Source: Streptomyces diastatochromogenes (lineage in GTDB: Bacteria > Actinomycetota > Actinomycetes > Streptomycetales > Streptomycetaceae). From it: DNA of 64,000 nucleotides. Location of the stretch: assembly GCA_026913215.1 (NCBI GenBank), contig JAPTYK010000007.1, positions 310,001 to 374,000 on the forward strand, read 5' to 3'. Within the stretch, counting starts at the first letter, position 1. The number at the start of each line of letters is the position of its first letter. Position numbers and translations under genes: made by a program. The notes below the pieces were generated by a model that worked only from the letters and a program-made list of their open reading frames with translations, had not been told where the DNA came from and made no database searches. Of the stretch, positions 8,958 through 16,628 are shown piece by piece.

Positions 8958-9593
8958 ATGAGCCTGGCGGTATCCGAACCCTTGTCGCTCAACGACCCCA
9001 TGCACCTGAGCCGCCCCGTCCTGTGCCAGGACGACCGTGCGCCGTGGGTCGGGCAGAAGGCCACCGGCCCGCACCGGGCCACCGGATTCGTTCACCGGGT
9101 CTACTCCACCCCCTTCGGCGTCCAGGTAGCCCTGCTCCAGACTGACCACCGAGGCCTCAGGCTTCAGGTGACGGAACTGCTCTCTACCGCCACCCTGCCT
9201 GCCACACACCGGGCCGCGTACCTTCGCAACCAGCGCACGCTGCTGAACATGCCTGTACCGGGCACCGGGGCGGACGCCCGGTCTGTCGCGGCCTGGCACC
9301 GCCGGGCCAATCTCTACATGCACTACGACTTCGCCCTGAAGTACGTCGAGGCCGCGCTCCTTGAGCACGTCAAGGCGGGCGACGAACTGGTCTACAGCCT
9401 CGGAACGCGCCTGGTGGTTCTCGACCCCGACCTCGAGCGCGACCGTCTGTTCGGCTGGCGACGGCGGATGCAGGTGCGAGCCACCGACGAACACCGGGAC
9501 ACTGTCCGCTGCTGGGGGTGGGCCGATGGTGAACAAGCCCTTCTCCTGCGCCATGACGGCCTTGGCCCGCTGCCCACACTCGGCCTCCTGTGA
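8958..9593 (+). CDS. Hypothetical protein, 211 aa
   Basis: I do not recognise this family. The start was placed at the ATG after an AGAGACC site rather than at the upstream in-frame ATG at 8916, because the sequence before it is low-confidence. The middle is helical (AAYLRNQRTLL, AWHRRANLYMHYDFALKYVEAALLEHVKAG), followed by a short beta-rich end. There is no signal peptide or membrane helix, so it is probably cytoplasmic. Its stop overlaps the start of a 37-residue protein by TGATG, so the two are coupled. Confidence 0.6.
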   Translation: MSLAVSEPLSLNDPMHLSRPVLCQDDRAPWVGQKATGPHRATGFVHRVYSTPFGVQVALLQTDHRGLRLQVTELLSTATLPATHRAAYLRNQRTLLNMPVPGTGADARSVAAWHRRANLYMHYDFALKYVEAALLEHVKAGDELVYSLGTRLVVLDPDLERDRLFGWRRRMQVRATDEHRDTVRCWGWADGEQALLLRHDGLGPLPTLGLL

Positions 9594-9706
9594 TGGACGA
9601 GATCGTGTGCAAGTGCGGTGCGCGCACCTATGAGCAGCACTTGGTAAGCGGAGGGCCCGCACACACCTACAAGCGTGACAAGGCGTCGAGTCAGGTGCGC
9701 CAGTAA
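9593..9706 (+). CDS. Small hypothetical protein, 37 aa, CxC motif
   Basis: A 37-codon frame whose ATG overlaps the preceding stop (TGATG), which is the main support for translation. The peptide begins MDEIVCKCGARTYEQHL; two cysteines (CKC) near the N-terminus could bind metal or form part of a small zinc element. Function is unknown. Confidence 0.45.
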   Translation: MDEIVCKCGARTYEQHLVSGGPAHTYKRDKASSQVRQ

Positions 9707-9820
9707 CGAATCACTCCGCGAAACGCACCCCTGGCCTTCTCTGTTTTCGCCCTGGATGGGAAACGGCGCTGATCGGCGGCACGCTGCACCACATCACCCC
9801 AGCGACGAACGGAGCCGAAG

Positions 9821-10348
9821 ATGACCACCGCTTCCCACACCAACCTCGTGGCGATGCGCTTCACCGACGGCGACGTCGTCAGCTCCAGCGGGACAACGTG
9901 GCGCCGGGGCCTGCGCCAGGCAGGGCAGTGGGCCACTCTGGACGATCAGGACGCCAGCCGTTCCGACGACACGATCCGTACCGTCCTCGCGTCGGAGGAC
10001 GGCACATACGCCCCCGCGTTCCCGACCGCCTACCGGCCGCTGCCGGGCACCAGCTGCGCCACACGCGAAGCCCTCGACGCGCTGGTCTTGCGCCCGGCGG
10101 CCGGAGCGCTTCTGTACACCGTCTCCCTCAACGGCATGCAGTCGTTCCTGGGGAACGACCGGGGCGTCCTGCGGGGCAACCCGACGCCGCTCAATCTGGC
10201 CTCCGTACGTACATCCCTGCAGGGCACCCTGGCCAGGCACCAGCGAGCGTCCATCACCTACCACCGCGCCACCGGCCGTCTCTACGCCCGTTACGCCGTC
10301 GCTGACGCCGCCCTGCATACGCACGTCTACGTGCTCACCGCCAGCTGA
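9821..10348 (+). CDS. Hypothetical protein, 175 aa
   Basis: No family recognised. ATG start with a GGAG-like site about 9 nt upstream. The sequence is mixed alpha/beta and soluble, with two glycine-containing N-terminal strands (AMRFTDGDVVSSSGTTWRRG) and a C-terminal beta-rich segment (ITYHRATGRLYARYAVADAALHTHVYVLTAS). It is monocistronic: a 115-nt gap precedes it and a strong hairpin follows. Codon use matches the neighbours. Confidence 0.55.
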   Translation: MTTASHTNLVAMRFTDGDVVSSSGTTWRRGLRQAGQWATLDDQDASRSDDTIRTVLASEDGTYAPAFPTAYRPLPGTSCATREALDALVLRPAAGALLYTVSLNGMQSFLGNDRGVLRGNPTPLNLASVRTSLQGTLARHQRASITYHRATGRLYARYAVADAALHTHVYVLTAS

Positions 10349-10400
10349 CCACCTCGAAGCTGCCTCCCGCCGAGCAGGCGAGAGGCAGCAGCCAGGACGA

Positions 10401-10434
10401 CTCCGGCCGTCGCGCGGCCGCGCGACGGCCGGAG
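10401..10434 (+). terminator. Perfect 34-bp palindrome, terminator
   Basis: A perfect self-complementary 17 + 17 bp sequence, 53 nt after the preceding stop. Its length and GC content favour a transcription terminator. Confidence 0.65.
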
Positions 10435-10539
10435 TACGCCGCGACGGCAGGGCATACGCTCCGTCCCCAGCCGGTGGTCGACCGGCGAGTCCCCCGCCCG
10501 AGCCGATGCCTCACCGAAGCCGCGGCGCTTCGAAGGGGT

Positions 10540-10561
10540 TGTCCGGATCGAGAGGCAGAGT
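10540..10561 (+). promoter_or_regulatory. TGTCCG-N10-CAGAGT promoter-like site 7
   Basis: TGTCCG at 10540-10545, preceded by GGGGT, then 10 nt, then CAGAGT at 10556-10561; the next ATG is 56 nt downstream. Confidence 0.5.
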
Positions 10562-10596
10562 AGGCGCCGCCTCGGGGTCACCCGACGGCGCCTACT
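10558..10596 (+). promoter_or_regulatory. 5' leader hairpin
   Basis: An 11-bp inverted repeat (10558-10568 with 10586-10596) overlaps the -10-like hexamer and the presumed 5' leader of the next gene. It could be an operator or an RNA stem near the ribosome site; its role is unknown. Confidence 0.35.
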
Positions 10597-10617
10597 CCGA
10601 CGGTTAGGACCTGTCTC

Positions 10618-11034
10618 ATGCCTCAGCCCGTACAGCTCGTCCAGTTCGACCCGACAGAGCGAGACGCGCTCCTCGCGGCTGGTCAGCCCAAGGCCATCGA
10701 AGCTGCTCTGCGCGCAGTCACCGCCCGGATCAAGCGGAACCTCAAGACAGTGACCGATCTGGCTTCCGACAAGAGCGTGGGTGCCAGCCCCGAAAGGCTG
10801 ACGGAAGCCCGCGCCGGCATCGAAGCCAGCCTGGCTGTCCTCACGGTGTGCCCGGCTGGTGAGATCGCAGACCTGCGCAAGAACCTGGAGGCCGCCCGGG
10901 ACCTGGTGGACGAGGCGCTGCAGATATCCGCCGTCGGCGTCCCGGCGGCCGCAGCGGACCCGCGCACCGCAGATTCGCCGACGCAGGCGCACGACGGGGA
11001 GAACGCCGCAGAGTACGGGCTCTCAGCCCCCTAG
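10618..11034 (+). CDS. Hypothetical helical protein, 138 aa
   Basis: Not a family I can name. The first 105 residues are strongly helical (ERDALLAAGQPKAIEAALRAV; LRKNLEAARDLVDEALQI), and the last 30 are a disordered Ala/Pro/Thr tail. It is soluble, without signal or membrane segments. It starts a three-gene run (next start 17 nt downstream) and is preceded by promoter-like site 7, so the three proteins are probably co-expressed. Confidence 0.55.
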   Translation: MPQPVQLVQFDPTERDALLAAGQPKAIEAALRAVTARIKRNLKTVTDLASDKSVGASPERLTEARAGIEASLAVLTVCPAGEIADLRKNLEAARDLVDEALQISAVGVPAAAADPRTADSPTQAHDGENAAEYGLSAP

Positions 11035-11050
11035 TAGGAGGAAGACCGCG

Positions 11051-11461
11051 GTGCTAGCCCCTCTGATCGACTCGACGCCCGTCTGCTACCTCGGCAACGA
11101 CAACCAGCTCGTGTGGCGTCCATGCCGCATATGGCAGCTGGACGAGCAGCACATTCTCGCTGTGGTCACCGAGACCACCGAGCCCACGATGAGTATCGAG
11201 ACGGCCGCCGCCACGATCCGCCTCACCCTGGAAGGGCTGCGCCAGCCCTTCCAGGTGACCATCGTGGAGCACTGGCCGGCGGGCACCGGAGCGGGCGGCG
11301 AGCACTACGCCGAGCAGTACCGGCACGACAGCGGCCGCATCCATTGGAAGCACGTGGAGAAGGACGAGCTCCGGGCCAAGCTGGCCAACTTCGACTCCAC
11401 CCAGCCATCTGGGAGTCCTCTTACGGCCAGGGCGCGCCAGCTCGAAGGACCGGCACGGTGA
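11051..11461 (+). CDS. Hypothetical protein, 136 aa
   Basis: GTG start chosen because of a TAGGAGGAAG ribosome site (11034-11043); the longer in-frame ORF upstream is a shadow of the preceding gene. The protein is mainly beta with a conserved-looking core (CYLGNDNQLVWRPCRIWQLDEQ). Function unknown. The stop overlaps the next start by GTGA, giving coupled translation with the following gene. Confidence 0.6.
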   Translation: MLAPLIDSTPVCYLGNDNQLVWRPCRIWQLDEQHILAVVTETTEPTMSIETAAATIRLTLEGLRQPFQVTIVEHWPAGTGAGGEHYAEQYRHDSGRIHWKHVEKDELRAKLANFDSTQPSGSPLTARARQLEGPAR

Positions 11462-11949
11462 GAAACGGGCACGCCACCCCGTCGGCTCTGCTCGCCGAGA
11501 CCGCACTGCGGGAGCTCCTGGCCCTGTCCCGGGAGAAGGGCACCGCCCTTGCCCAGATCACCGAGGCTGCCGAACGGAGCCTGCTGGAGATCGACATCGG
11601 TCGTCGACAGCGCCGCCCCCGTGGAGGCGGGCGTCCGTGGCTCGCCAAGGTGACGAGCTTCGCCTTCCCCCGCGCGTTCGCCCCCCAGGTATCTGCCGCC
11701 GCCCGTGCATCGGCCCCCGCGCAGATGACCGAAGAGGAACTGCTGCGCCATGCCGCGGCGGAGGGACAGGCACACAATCACATCTGCTTCACCGTCGAAA
11801 TCACGGACGGTCCGAAGGCTGCGGCCGGCCGCCAGATCGAAGTGCAGTTGCCGGATGCCGAAGCCGAAAAGCTGGCCAACCAGGTCCTGAGACTCATCAC
11901 CTGGCGCCAGCGTTCCGCTTCCGGAGACACAACGGCGCGCCCAGCGTAA
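11458..11949 (+). CDS. Hypothetical protein, 163 aa
   Basis: GTG start overlapping the preceding stop by 4 nt. An N-terminal helical part (LLAETALRELLALSREKGTA) leads through a basic linker to a C-terminal alpha/beta domain (HNHICFTVEITDGPKAAAGR). The family is not recognised. It is the last gene of a three-gene operon: a strong hairpin begins 80 nt later. Confidence 0.55.
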   Translation: MRNGHATPSALLAETALRELLALSREKGTALAQITEAAERSLLEIDIGRRQRRPRGGGRPWLAKVTSFAFPRAFAPQVSAAARASAPAQMTEEELLRHAAAEGQAHNHICFTVEITDGPKAAAGRQIEVQLPDAEAEKLANQVLRLITWRQRSASGDTTARPA

Positions 11950-12028
11950 GAGCCCCATCGGCAGCGGCCCTCACCGCCAAGGCGCCGCCGGGAGAAGTTT
12001 CGCGGCCGCGTGACCTGATGTCCGGCAC

Positions 12029-12078
12029 GGTGCACTGTCGCGGGGCGTGAGCCGCCCGGTTCATGCCCCGCCACAGTG
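12029..12078 (+). terminator. Long imperfect hairpin, terminator
   Basis: TGCACTGT (12029-12036) pairs with ACAGTGCA (12071-12078), and the inner arms GCGGGGC and GCCCCGC pair as well. It separates the preceding operon from the SbcD-like gene. A TGTCCG at 12019-12024 lies just before it but lacks the -10-like hexamer. Confidence 0.55.
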
Positions 12079-12111
12079 CAGGCGGGACCCACACCAGAAA
12101 GGGCACCCACT

Positions 12112-13430
12112 GTGGCCTACACCCTGGGAATCCGAGGCTGCCAGCACCTCGGCTACCACAACCCCGGATGCGACTGCACCCTCTGACACGCTGGAACCAG
12201 CGCGTTGTCGACGGGCATCTCGCCCACGACCTGACCATGCGCGCCATGCTCGACGCCGGGGTACAGGGCATCATCGACGGGGGCGACCTCACCCACCGGG
12301 CCCGGCCCCTGCCGCGCGACGTCGAACACGCCAACCGTGTTGACGACCTGCGGGCCCGAGCCAACATCTGGGGCCTGGGCAACAGCGGCAACCACTGCGC
12401 TGGCGCGGGAACGGACATCTCCGCCATGGGCACGATGCACCGACCCGATCTCGGCATGCACGCCGTCTACCCCGACCCCCGCCGTGGCCCGGGCGACGGC
12501 ACCGGCCCCTACCCGGGCCTGTACGAGATCCACCAGCCGACCGACGGCCTCGCCATCCACGCAGTGTCCCACTACGGCCTGGACCGCTCCCTGGCCGACG
12601 CCGGCATCCACATCGACCCCGTCCCGCTGCCCGGCCACGTGAACCTCTTCGTCTGCCACGGCACGTTCGAAGCCGACGGCCGTCTCTACCACTGCATCAA
12701 CCCCGAAGGGCAAGAACGCCCCATCCCCCTGGAGTGGGCCCACCGCGGTTGGGACGCGCTGCTGCTCTCCCACTACCACTCCCTCGGCGCTGTACCCGGT
12801 CACGACCACGACGGCCCCGGGCAGGTCTGGTACACCGGCTCCTCCCTGACCCGGGGCTTCTCCGACGATCTCGGCCCGCGCGGCTGGCTTCACGTCACCA
12901 TCGAGGACACCGGCCGCGTTCACGTCGAAGCCCGCACCATCTGGCAGCGGCCTCAGCACGATCTTCCCGTCATCAACGCCGCAGAGCTGACCACCGAGGA
13001 CATCGACCAGCTCATCACCGACCGCATCGCCGCTCTGGAACTGGAAGATCCCGAAAGCGCGAAGCTCACCGGAGACGCCGGGGCGATCGTCCGCCAGCGC
13101 ATCAGCGGCACCACCCCCGGCCAGCGAGCGGCTCTGCGAGCCCTCCAGCCGCGATGGAGCCGCCTCGCCTCTGCCGCCGCGTCCTGGCAGATCGACTACC
13201 CCCACCCCACCCAGGCGCAGGACGCGGACAGCACAGCGGGAAGGCAGCGCCTGATCACAGGGCGGATCACGGACTACGGCACGGAATTCGAAACCCGCAG
13301 TGCCGAGCTGACCCGGCGCATGGGCATCCCTGACGTCATCGCCGAGCCGGTCCGCACCAAGGCCCTGCAATGGGCCAAGGAGATCACCCCCATCTCCGCC
13401 TCGTCGAGCGAGGCTGCGATCCCCGACTGA
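12112..13430 (+). CDS. Mre11/SbcD-like metallophosphoesterase (frameshifted)
   Basis: About 439 residues. The true N-terminus is read from the GTG at 12112 (VAYTLGIRGCQHLGYHNP), which supplies the first metal motif (xxHLGY). A one-base loss near 12178-12184 then moves the frame into the long downstream ORF. Further phosphoesterase motifs follow: GDLTH, GNSGNH and later CHG and HYHS. Mre11/SbcD nucleases pair with SbcC/Rad50 ATPases to process DNA ends; an SbcC-like gene lies 3.2 kb downstream. The C-terminal third (from about residue 290) is helical, as in capping or partner-binding domains. The metal-ligand assignment is by eye. Confidence 0.72.
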
Positions 13431-13432
13431 AC

Positions 13433-13446
13433 CCGCCCCGGGGCGG
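13433..13446 (+). terminator. Short palindromic hairpin
   Basis: A perfect 14-bp palindrome CCGCCCCGGGGCGG directly after the stop and 3 nt before promoter-like site 2. Confidence 0.45.
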
Positions 13447-13449
13447 AGG

Positions 13450-13471
13450 TGTCCGCTTTGCCGACGATGCT
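13450..13471 (+). promoter_or_regulatory. TGTCCG-N10-GATGCT promoter-like site 2
   Basis: GGAGGTGTCCG followed by CTTTG; TGTCCG at 13450-13455, then 10 nt, then GATGCT at 13466-13471, and the TTG start at 13521 is 49 nt downstream. Confidence 0.5.
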
Positions 13472-13520
13472 GCGCAGCAGACGGGGCTGAACTGCGGCCC
13501 CACCGGCAAGGAGAAACGCC

Positions 13521-14777
13521 TTGACCCTGACCACACGCCGCCCGGCGCCGGGCCGGACGCTGCGCCGCTCGACCGTTCTCGCCACAGCCCTCCTGGTCGG
13601 CGCGACCGCCCTGTGCGCCGCCCCCAGCGCGGTCGCAGCTGACAAATGGGGCCCCGGCTTTGCCATCCCCGATGACCTCAACAAGCCGGACGCCTCCCAC
13701 CTGGGTGCGTACGGAGCGCCGGGGGCCCCGGTCAGCGGCATCACCGGCCGGGCCTACTGCGCCGACCCGACCCTCGCCGGTCCAGCGGCCGGCGGCCAGT
13801 ACGGCAAGGCCACCGAGGTCACCACCTGGACCTCGAAGGCCACCGGTCGGCAGGTCTCCAAGGAGAACACCGCCCGCGCCGCGTACGTGCTGTCCAAGTA
13901 CGGCGACACCGCCAACGACAGCCAGGCCGCAGCCGTCGACGCGGCCGTGTACAGCTTCCTCGAGCAGGGCAGCACGTACGCCCTGCCCAACGGCAAGCGG
14001 GCCCTGGAGCGGGTCTCGTACCCCAACGTTCCGAAGGAGGTGAAGGCCAAGGCAGAGGGGTTCATCACCGAGGCGGGCAAGCTGGCCGGCCCGTACAAGG
14101 TCAACGTGCACACCCCCGCCGCGTTCAAGCCCGGCGAGAAGACCACCATCACGCTGGACGTCACCGCCGCGTCCGGGCAGAAGGTCCCCGGCGTCCAGAT
14201 CCAGCTCAACGGGGCGGGCGCCGTCGCTGGCGCGGGCACCGTCACCACGAACGACGAAGGCGTTGCCACAGCCACCATCACACCCGCCAAGGCAGGGACC
14301 GTCGAGCTGAAGGCGGTGGCCAAGAACCTGCCCGCCTCGACGCTGATCGCCCATCTGCCCGCCAACGACAAGGCACAGCGGATGCTCGTCGCCGGCGGCA
14401 CCACGAGCGCCGAAGCCCAGCTCAAGATCACCGTCAACGCGCTGAAGGGGAGCATCAAGCTCCTCAAGACCGCCAGCGACACCAAGAAGCCGCTGTCCGG
14501 GGTCCGGTTCGAAGTCAAGGACGAGGCCAACAAGACGGTGGCCAAGGGAACCACCAACAGCCAGGGCCTCTGGCAGATCGACAACCTCCCGCCGGGCAAC
14601 TACACCATCCACGAGGTCCAGGCCGTGGAGGGCTACCAGCTCGCCGTGGACCAGAACGTGACCGTCGTGGACGGCAAGACCTCCGACGTCAGCGTCATCG
14701 ACGTCAAGATCCCCCGGCCCGAGAAGCCGAAGCCGCGGCCGGTGGACATCACCGAGCTGCCGAAGACCGGCGCGTGA
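13521..14777 (+). CDS. Secreted surface protein with SpaA-like domain and terminal LPKTG
   Basis: 418 residues from a TTG with AAGGAGA 6 nt upstream. A signal peptide spans residues 1-40 (hydrophobic 19-34, APSAVAA cleavage region). Residues 75-150 resemble a Cys-Gln thioester domain: a cysteine at about C80 (AYCADP) and a glutamine at Q135 (DSQAAAVDAAVYSF). A beta-sandwich with an Ig-like region follows, then a SpaA/Cna-B-like domain (about 311-395). The protein ends LPKTGA with no hydrophobic helix or basic tail, so the sorting signal is incomplete. A class E sortase gene follows 92 nt downstream, after a terminator. It was probably exported and either released or anchored in an unusual way. 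Confidence 0.75.
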   Translation: MTLTTRRPAPGRTLRRSTVLATALLVGATALCAAPSAVAADKWGPGFAIPDDLNKPDASHLGAYGAPGAPVSGITGRAYCADPTLAGPAAGGQYGKATEVTTWTSKATGRQVSKENTARAAYVLSKYGDTANDSQAAAVDAAVYSFLEQGSTYALPNGKRALERVSYPNVPKEVKAKAEGFITEAGKLAGPYKVNVHTPAAFKPGEKTTITLDVTAASGQKVPGVQIQLNGAGAVAGAGTVTTNDEGVATATITPAKAGTVELKAVAKNLPASTLIAHLPANDKAQRMLVAGGTTSAEAQLKITVNALKGSIKLLKTASDTKKPLSGVRFEVKDEANKTVAKGTTNSQGLWQIDNLPPGNYTIHEVQAVEGYQLAVDQNVTVVDGKTSDVSVIDVKIPRPEKPKPRPVDITELPKTGA

Positions 14778-14809
14778 CCACAACCTGACGGCTCTCACTC
14801 GCCGACGCT

Positions 14810-14839
14810 GCGGGCCGGGACGTCCACGTCCCGGCCCGC
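14810..14839 (+). terminator. Hairpin terminator
   Basis: A perfect 13-bp stem (14810-14822 with 14827-14839) with a 4-nt loop between the surface protein and the sortase. Confidence 0.7.
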
Positions 14840-14869
14840 GCCCCCACCGACCCGTCCCTTGGAGCGCAC

Positions 14870-15748
14870 GTGTCCGACGCACCACACAGCCCCGACAGCC
14901 TTCCCACAGCGCAGCCGACCACCCGACCGCGCCGAACCCGACGAGCACTGGCCGCGGGCATCGCCGCCGTCACCGTCGCAGGCCTCGCAACCACCGCACT
15001 CCTGGTGACCCGCGGGAACGATGAGCCCTCCACTCGCGCACACCAGCCCGCCGCCACCCAGCAGCACGCCGCCACCGAGCCGGCATCGACCGTCCCGGAT
15101 CCGCTCACTTCCTCTGCCACTTCCGCCACCCCCGGCGAATCTGCCGCCGACGACCCCATCGGCGGCGACCCGAAAGTTCCGGACCGGACCGTCAAGGCCC
15201 AGTCCGACGCATCCGCCGCACTGGACACCTGGTCCTCCTCCAACCCGAAAGGCAGCGGCCCCCACAGCGTCGGCGGAAACCCCACCACAGGGGGCGGCGG
15301 TGCAGTCACCGAAGTCCTGCGCATCCCGGCGCTCGGCAACGACTGGGCCCAGCCCGTCTACGAGGGTGTGACCAGCCGACAGCTACGGGCCGGCGTCGGG
15401 CACTTCCCGGGGACAGAACGTCCCGGGCAGATCGGCAACTACGCCATCGCCGGCCACCGCTCCGGCGTGGCAAGCCCCGCTTTCAAGAACATCGACCGCA
15501 TCAAGCCCGGTGCGTCCATCTCCGTCACGACGGCGAACCGCGTCACCTACACGTACAAGGTGGCCTCCGTACAGACCGTAGACCCGAGCAACGTGAACGT
15601 CATCGCCCAGGTACCGGGCAAGCCCACTGCCACTCCCACCAAGCCGGTGCTGACGCTCGTCACGTGCTGGCCGGCCAACGGCTCGTCCAAGCGTGTCGTC
15701 ATCACCGCCGACCTCGTCCGATCAAGCGGAGGAACCTCCGTCCGATGA
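14870..15748 (+). CDS. Class E sortase
   Basis: 292 residues from a GTG with CTTGGAG upstream. The N-terminal cytoplasmic basic segment and membrane helix (about residues 25-45) are followed by a Pro/Ser/Thr linker to about 140 and a C-terminal sortase barrel. Catalytic residues are visible: His in YAIAGHRS, Cys in TLVTCWP and Arg in SSKRVVI. The TLxTCxP signature is typical of class E enzymes, which cleave LAxTG in actinobacteria. A LAxTG protein is encoded at 41562-42436. The neighbouring surface protein ends in LPKTG, a less typical class E site. Confidence 0.88.
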   Translation: MSDAPHSPDSLPTAQPTTRPRRTRRALAAGIAAVTVAGLATTALLVTRGNDEPSTRAHQPAATQQHAATEPASTVPDPLTSSATSATPGESAADDPIGGDPKVPDRTVKAQSDASAALDTWSSSNPKGSGPHSVGGNPTTGGGGAVTEVLRIPALGNDWAQPVYEGVTSRQLRAGVGHFPGTERPGQIGNYAIAGHRSGVASPAFKNIDRIKPGASISVTTANRVTYTYKVASVQTVDPSNVNVIAQVPGKPTATPTKPVLTLVTCWPANGSSKRVVITADLVRSSGGTSVR

Positions 15749-15777
15749 CGGTGTCCGGCTGCCCTGCGCGGTCCCGA

Positions 15778-15803
15778 CGCCCTGGCCGGCCCTCTGTTGG
15801 ACG
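15778..15803 (+). terminator. Hairpin terminator
   Basis: CGCCCTGGCCG (15778-15788) pairs nearly perfectly with CGGCCAGGGGCG (15792-15803), 29 nt after the sortase stop. Confidence 0.6.
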
Positions 15804-16016
15804 GCCAGGGGCGGCTTCGGCACCGAGGCCATGGTCGGTCTCGGCCTCATTGCCGTGCTGACCACTCACTTCCCGGTCCGCAGTGAGAGGTGAGACGGAC
15901 GGTTCGACGACGAGGGTGCCGGAGCCACAGAGCCAGATTCGCGGATTCTCGCGCCGTACCTCGTCAAATGGTGATCTTCGGGCATCACCTCGCGACCCTG
16001 CCCCGAAGGACCCGGC

Positions 16017-16628
16017 ATGTCTTCCAGCCTGACGATTACCAGCAACTTCTTCGAGCCGTTCCGCACCTACACCGACGCCGCCGCCCACCAGGCGCTCGGA
16101 CATGCTCGGATCTTCGAGGTAGAGCTCGTCACCCGGCACCCCGACCGGGGGCAGCTGCGCGCCGTCGGCTGGATGAGCAGCGCTGCCCCGGGCTCGGAGC
16201 GGCACATGCAGGCGGTGGAGGAAGACGAGTACCAGAGCGGTGTGTGGAAGCTGCACGCGCAGACCACCACTTTGCTGGGCCACGCCAGCGTGGATGACCC
16301 CACTCCGATCCTTCTGGTGTGCACGTACGCCTGGTCCTGCCCGTGCAACGCCCCTGCCCTGATCGTGTACGCCAATGGTCCCGACGCGGAGACCACCCGG
16401 GTCGCCTCCGATGACGCGGCTTGGGCTCACGCCGGGAGCCTCGCGCTCGCGGACGGCGAGTACGTGGACGGTTCCGAGCACCATCAGTGCGACGCCCCGC
16501 AGCTGAAGCTGGTGTCAGCGCTGCGCACTCTCCACTTCGCCGCACCCCGGATCCAGACGCCTCCCGGGCGGGACTCCAGCACCGTTCTGCGCGTCAACAT
16601 CCGCCCCACGGACGGAGCAGTCGCATGA
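16017..16628 (+). CDS. Hypothetical protein coupled to SbcC-like ATPase, 203 aa
   Basis: I do not recognise a family. ATG start with GAAGGACC 7-14 nt upstream. The fold appears mixed; a Cys-rich core (VCTYAWSCPCNAPALI, about residues 100-115) could coordinate a metal. The stop overlaps the start of the SbcC-like gene by ATGA, so the two are translated as a pair and the product may be a subunit or regulator of that ATPase. No signal or membrane segment. Confidence 0.6.
   Translation: MSSSLTITSNFFEPFRTYTDAAAHQALGHARIFEVELVTRHPDRGQLRAVGWMSSAAPGSERHMQAVEEDEYQSGVWKLHAQTTTLLGHASVDDPTPILLVCTYAWSCPCNAPALIVYANGPDAETTRVASDDAAWAHAGSLALADGEYVDGSEHHQCDAPQLKLVSALRTLHFAAPRIQTPPGRDSSTVLRVNIRPTDGAVA

Noticed and set aside
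12019..12040. TGTCCG before the SbcD-like gene as another promoter site
   Set aside because: The sequence 10 nt behind it does not fit YANNNT, and it overlaps the terminator hairpin of the previous operon.
12153..14948. A 931-codon open frame on the minus strand
   Set aside because: It is the antisense shadow of the SbcD-like and LPKTG genes; both plus-strand frames show clear motifs, a ribosome site and a signal peptide, while the minus frame shows none.
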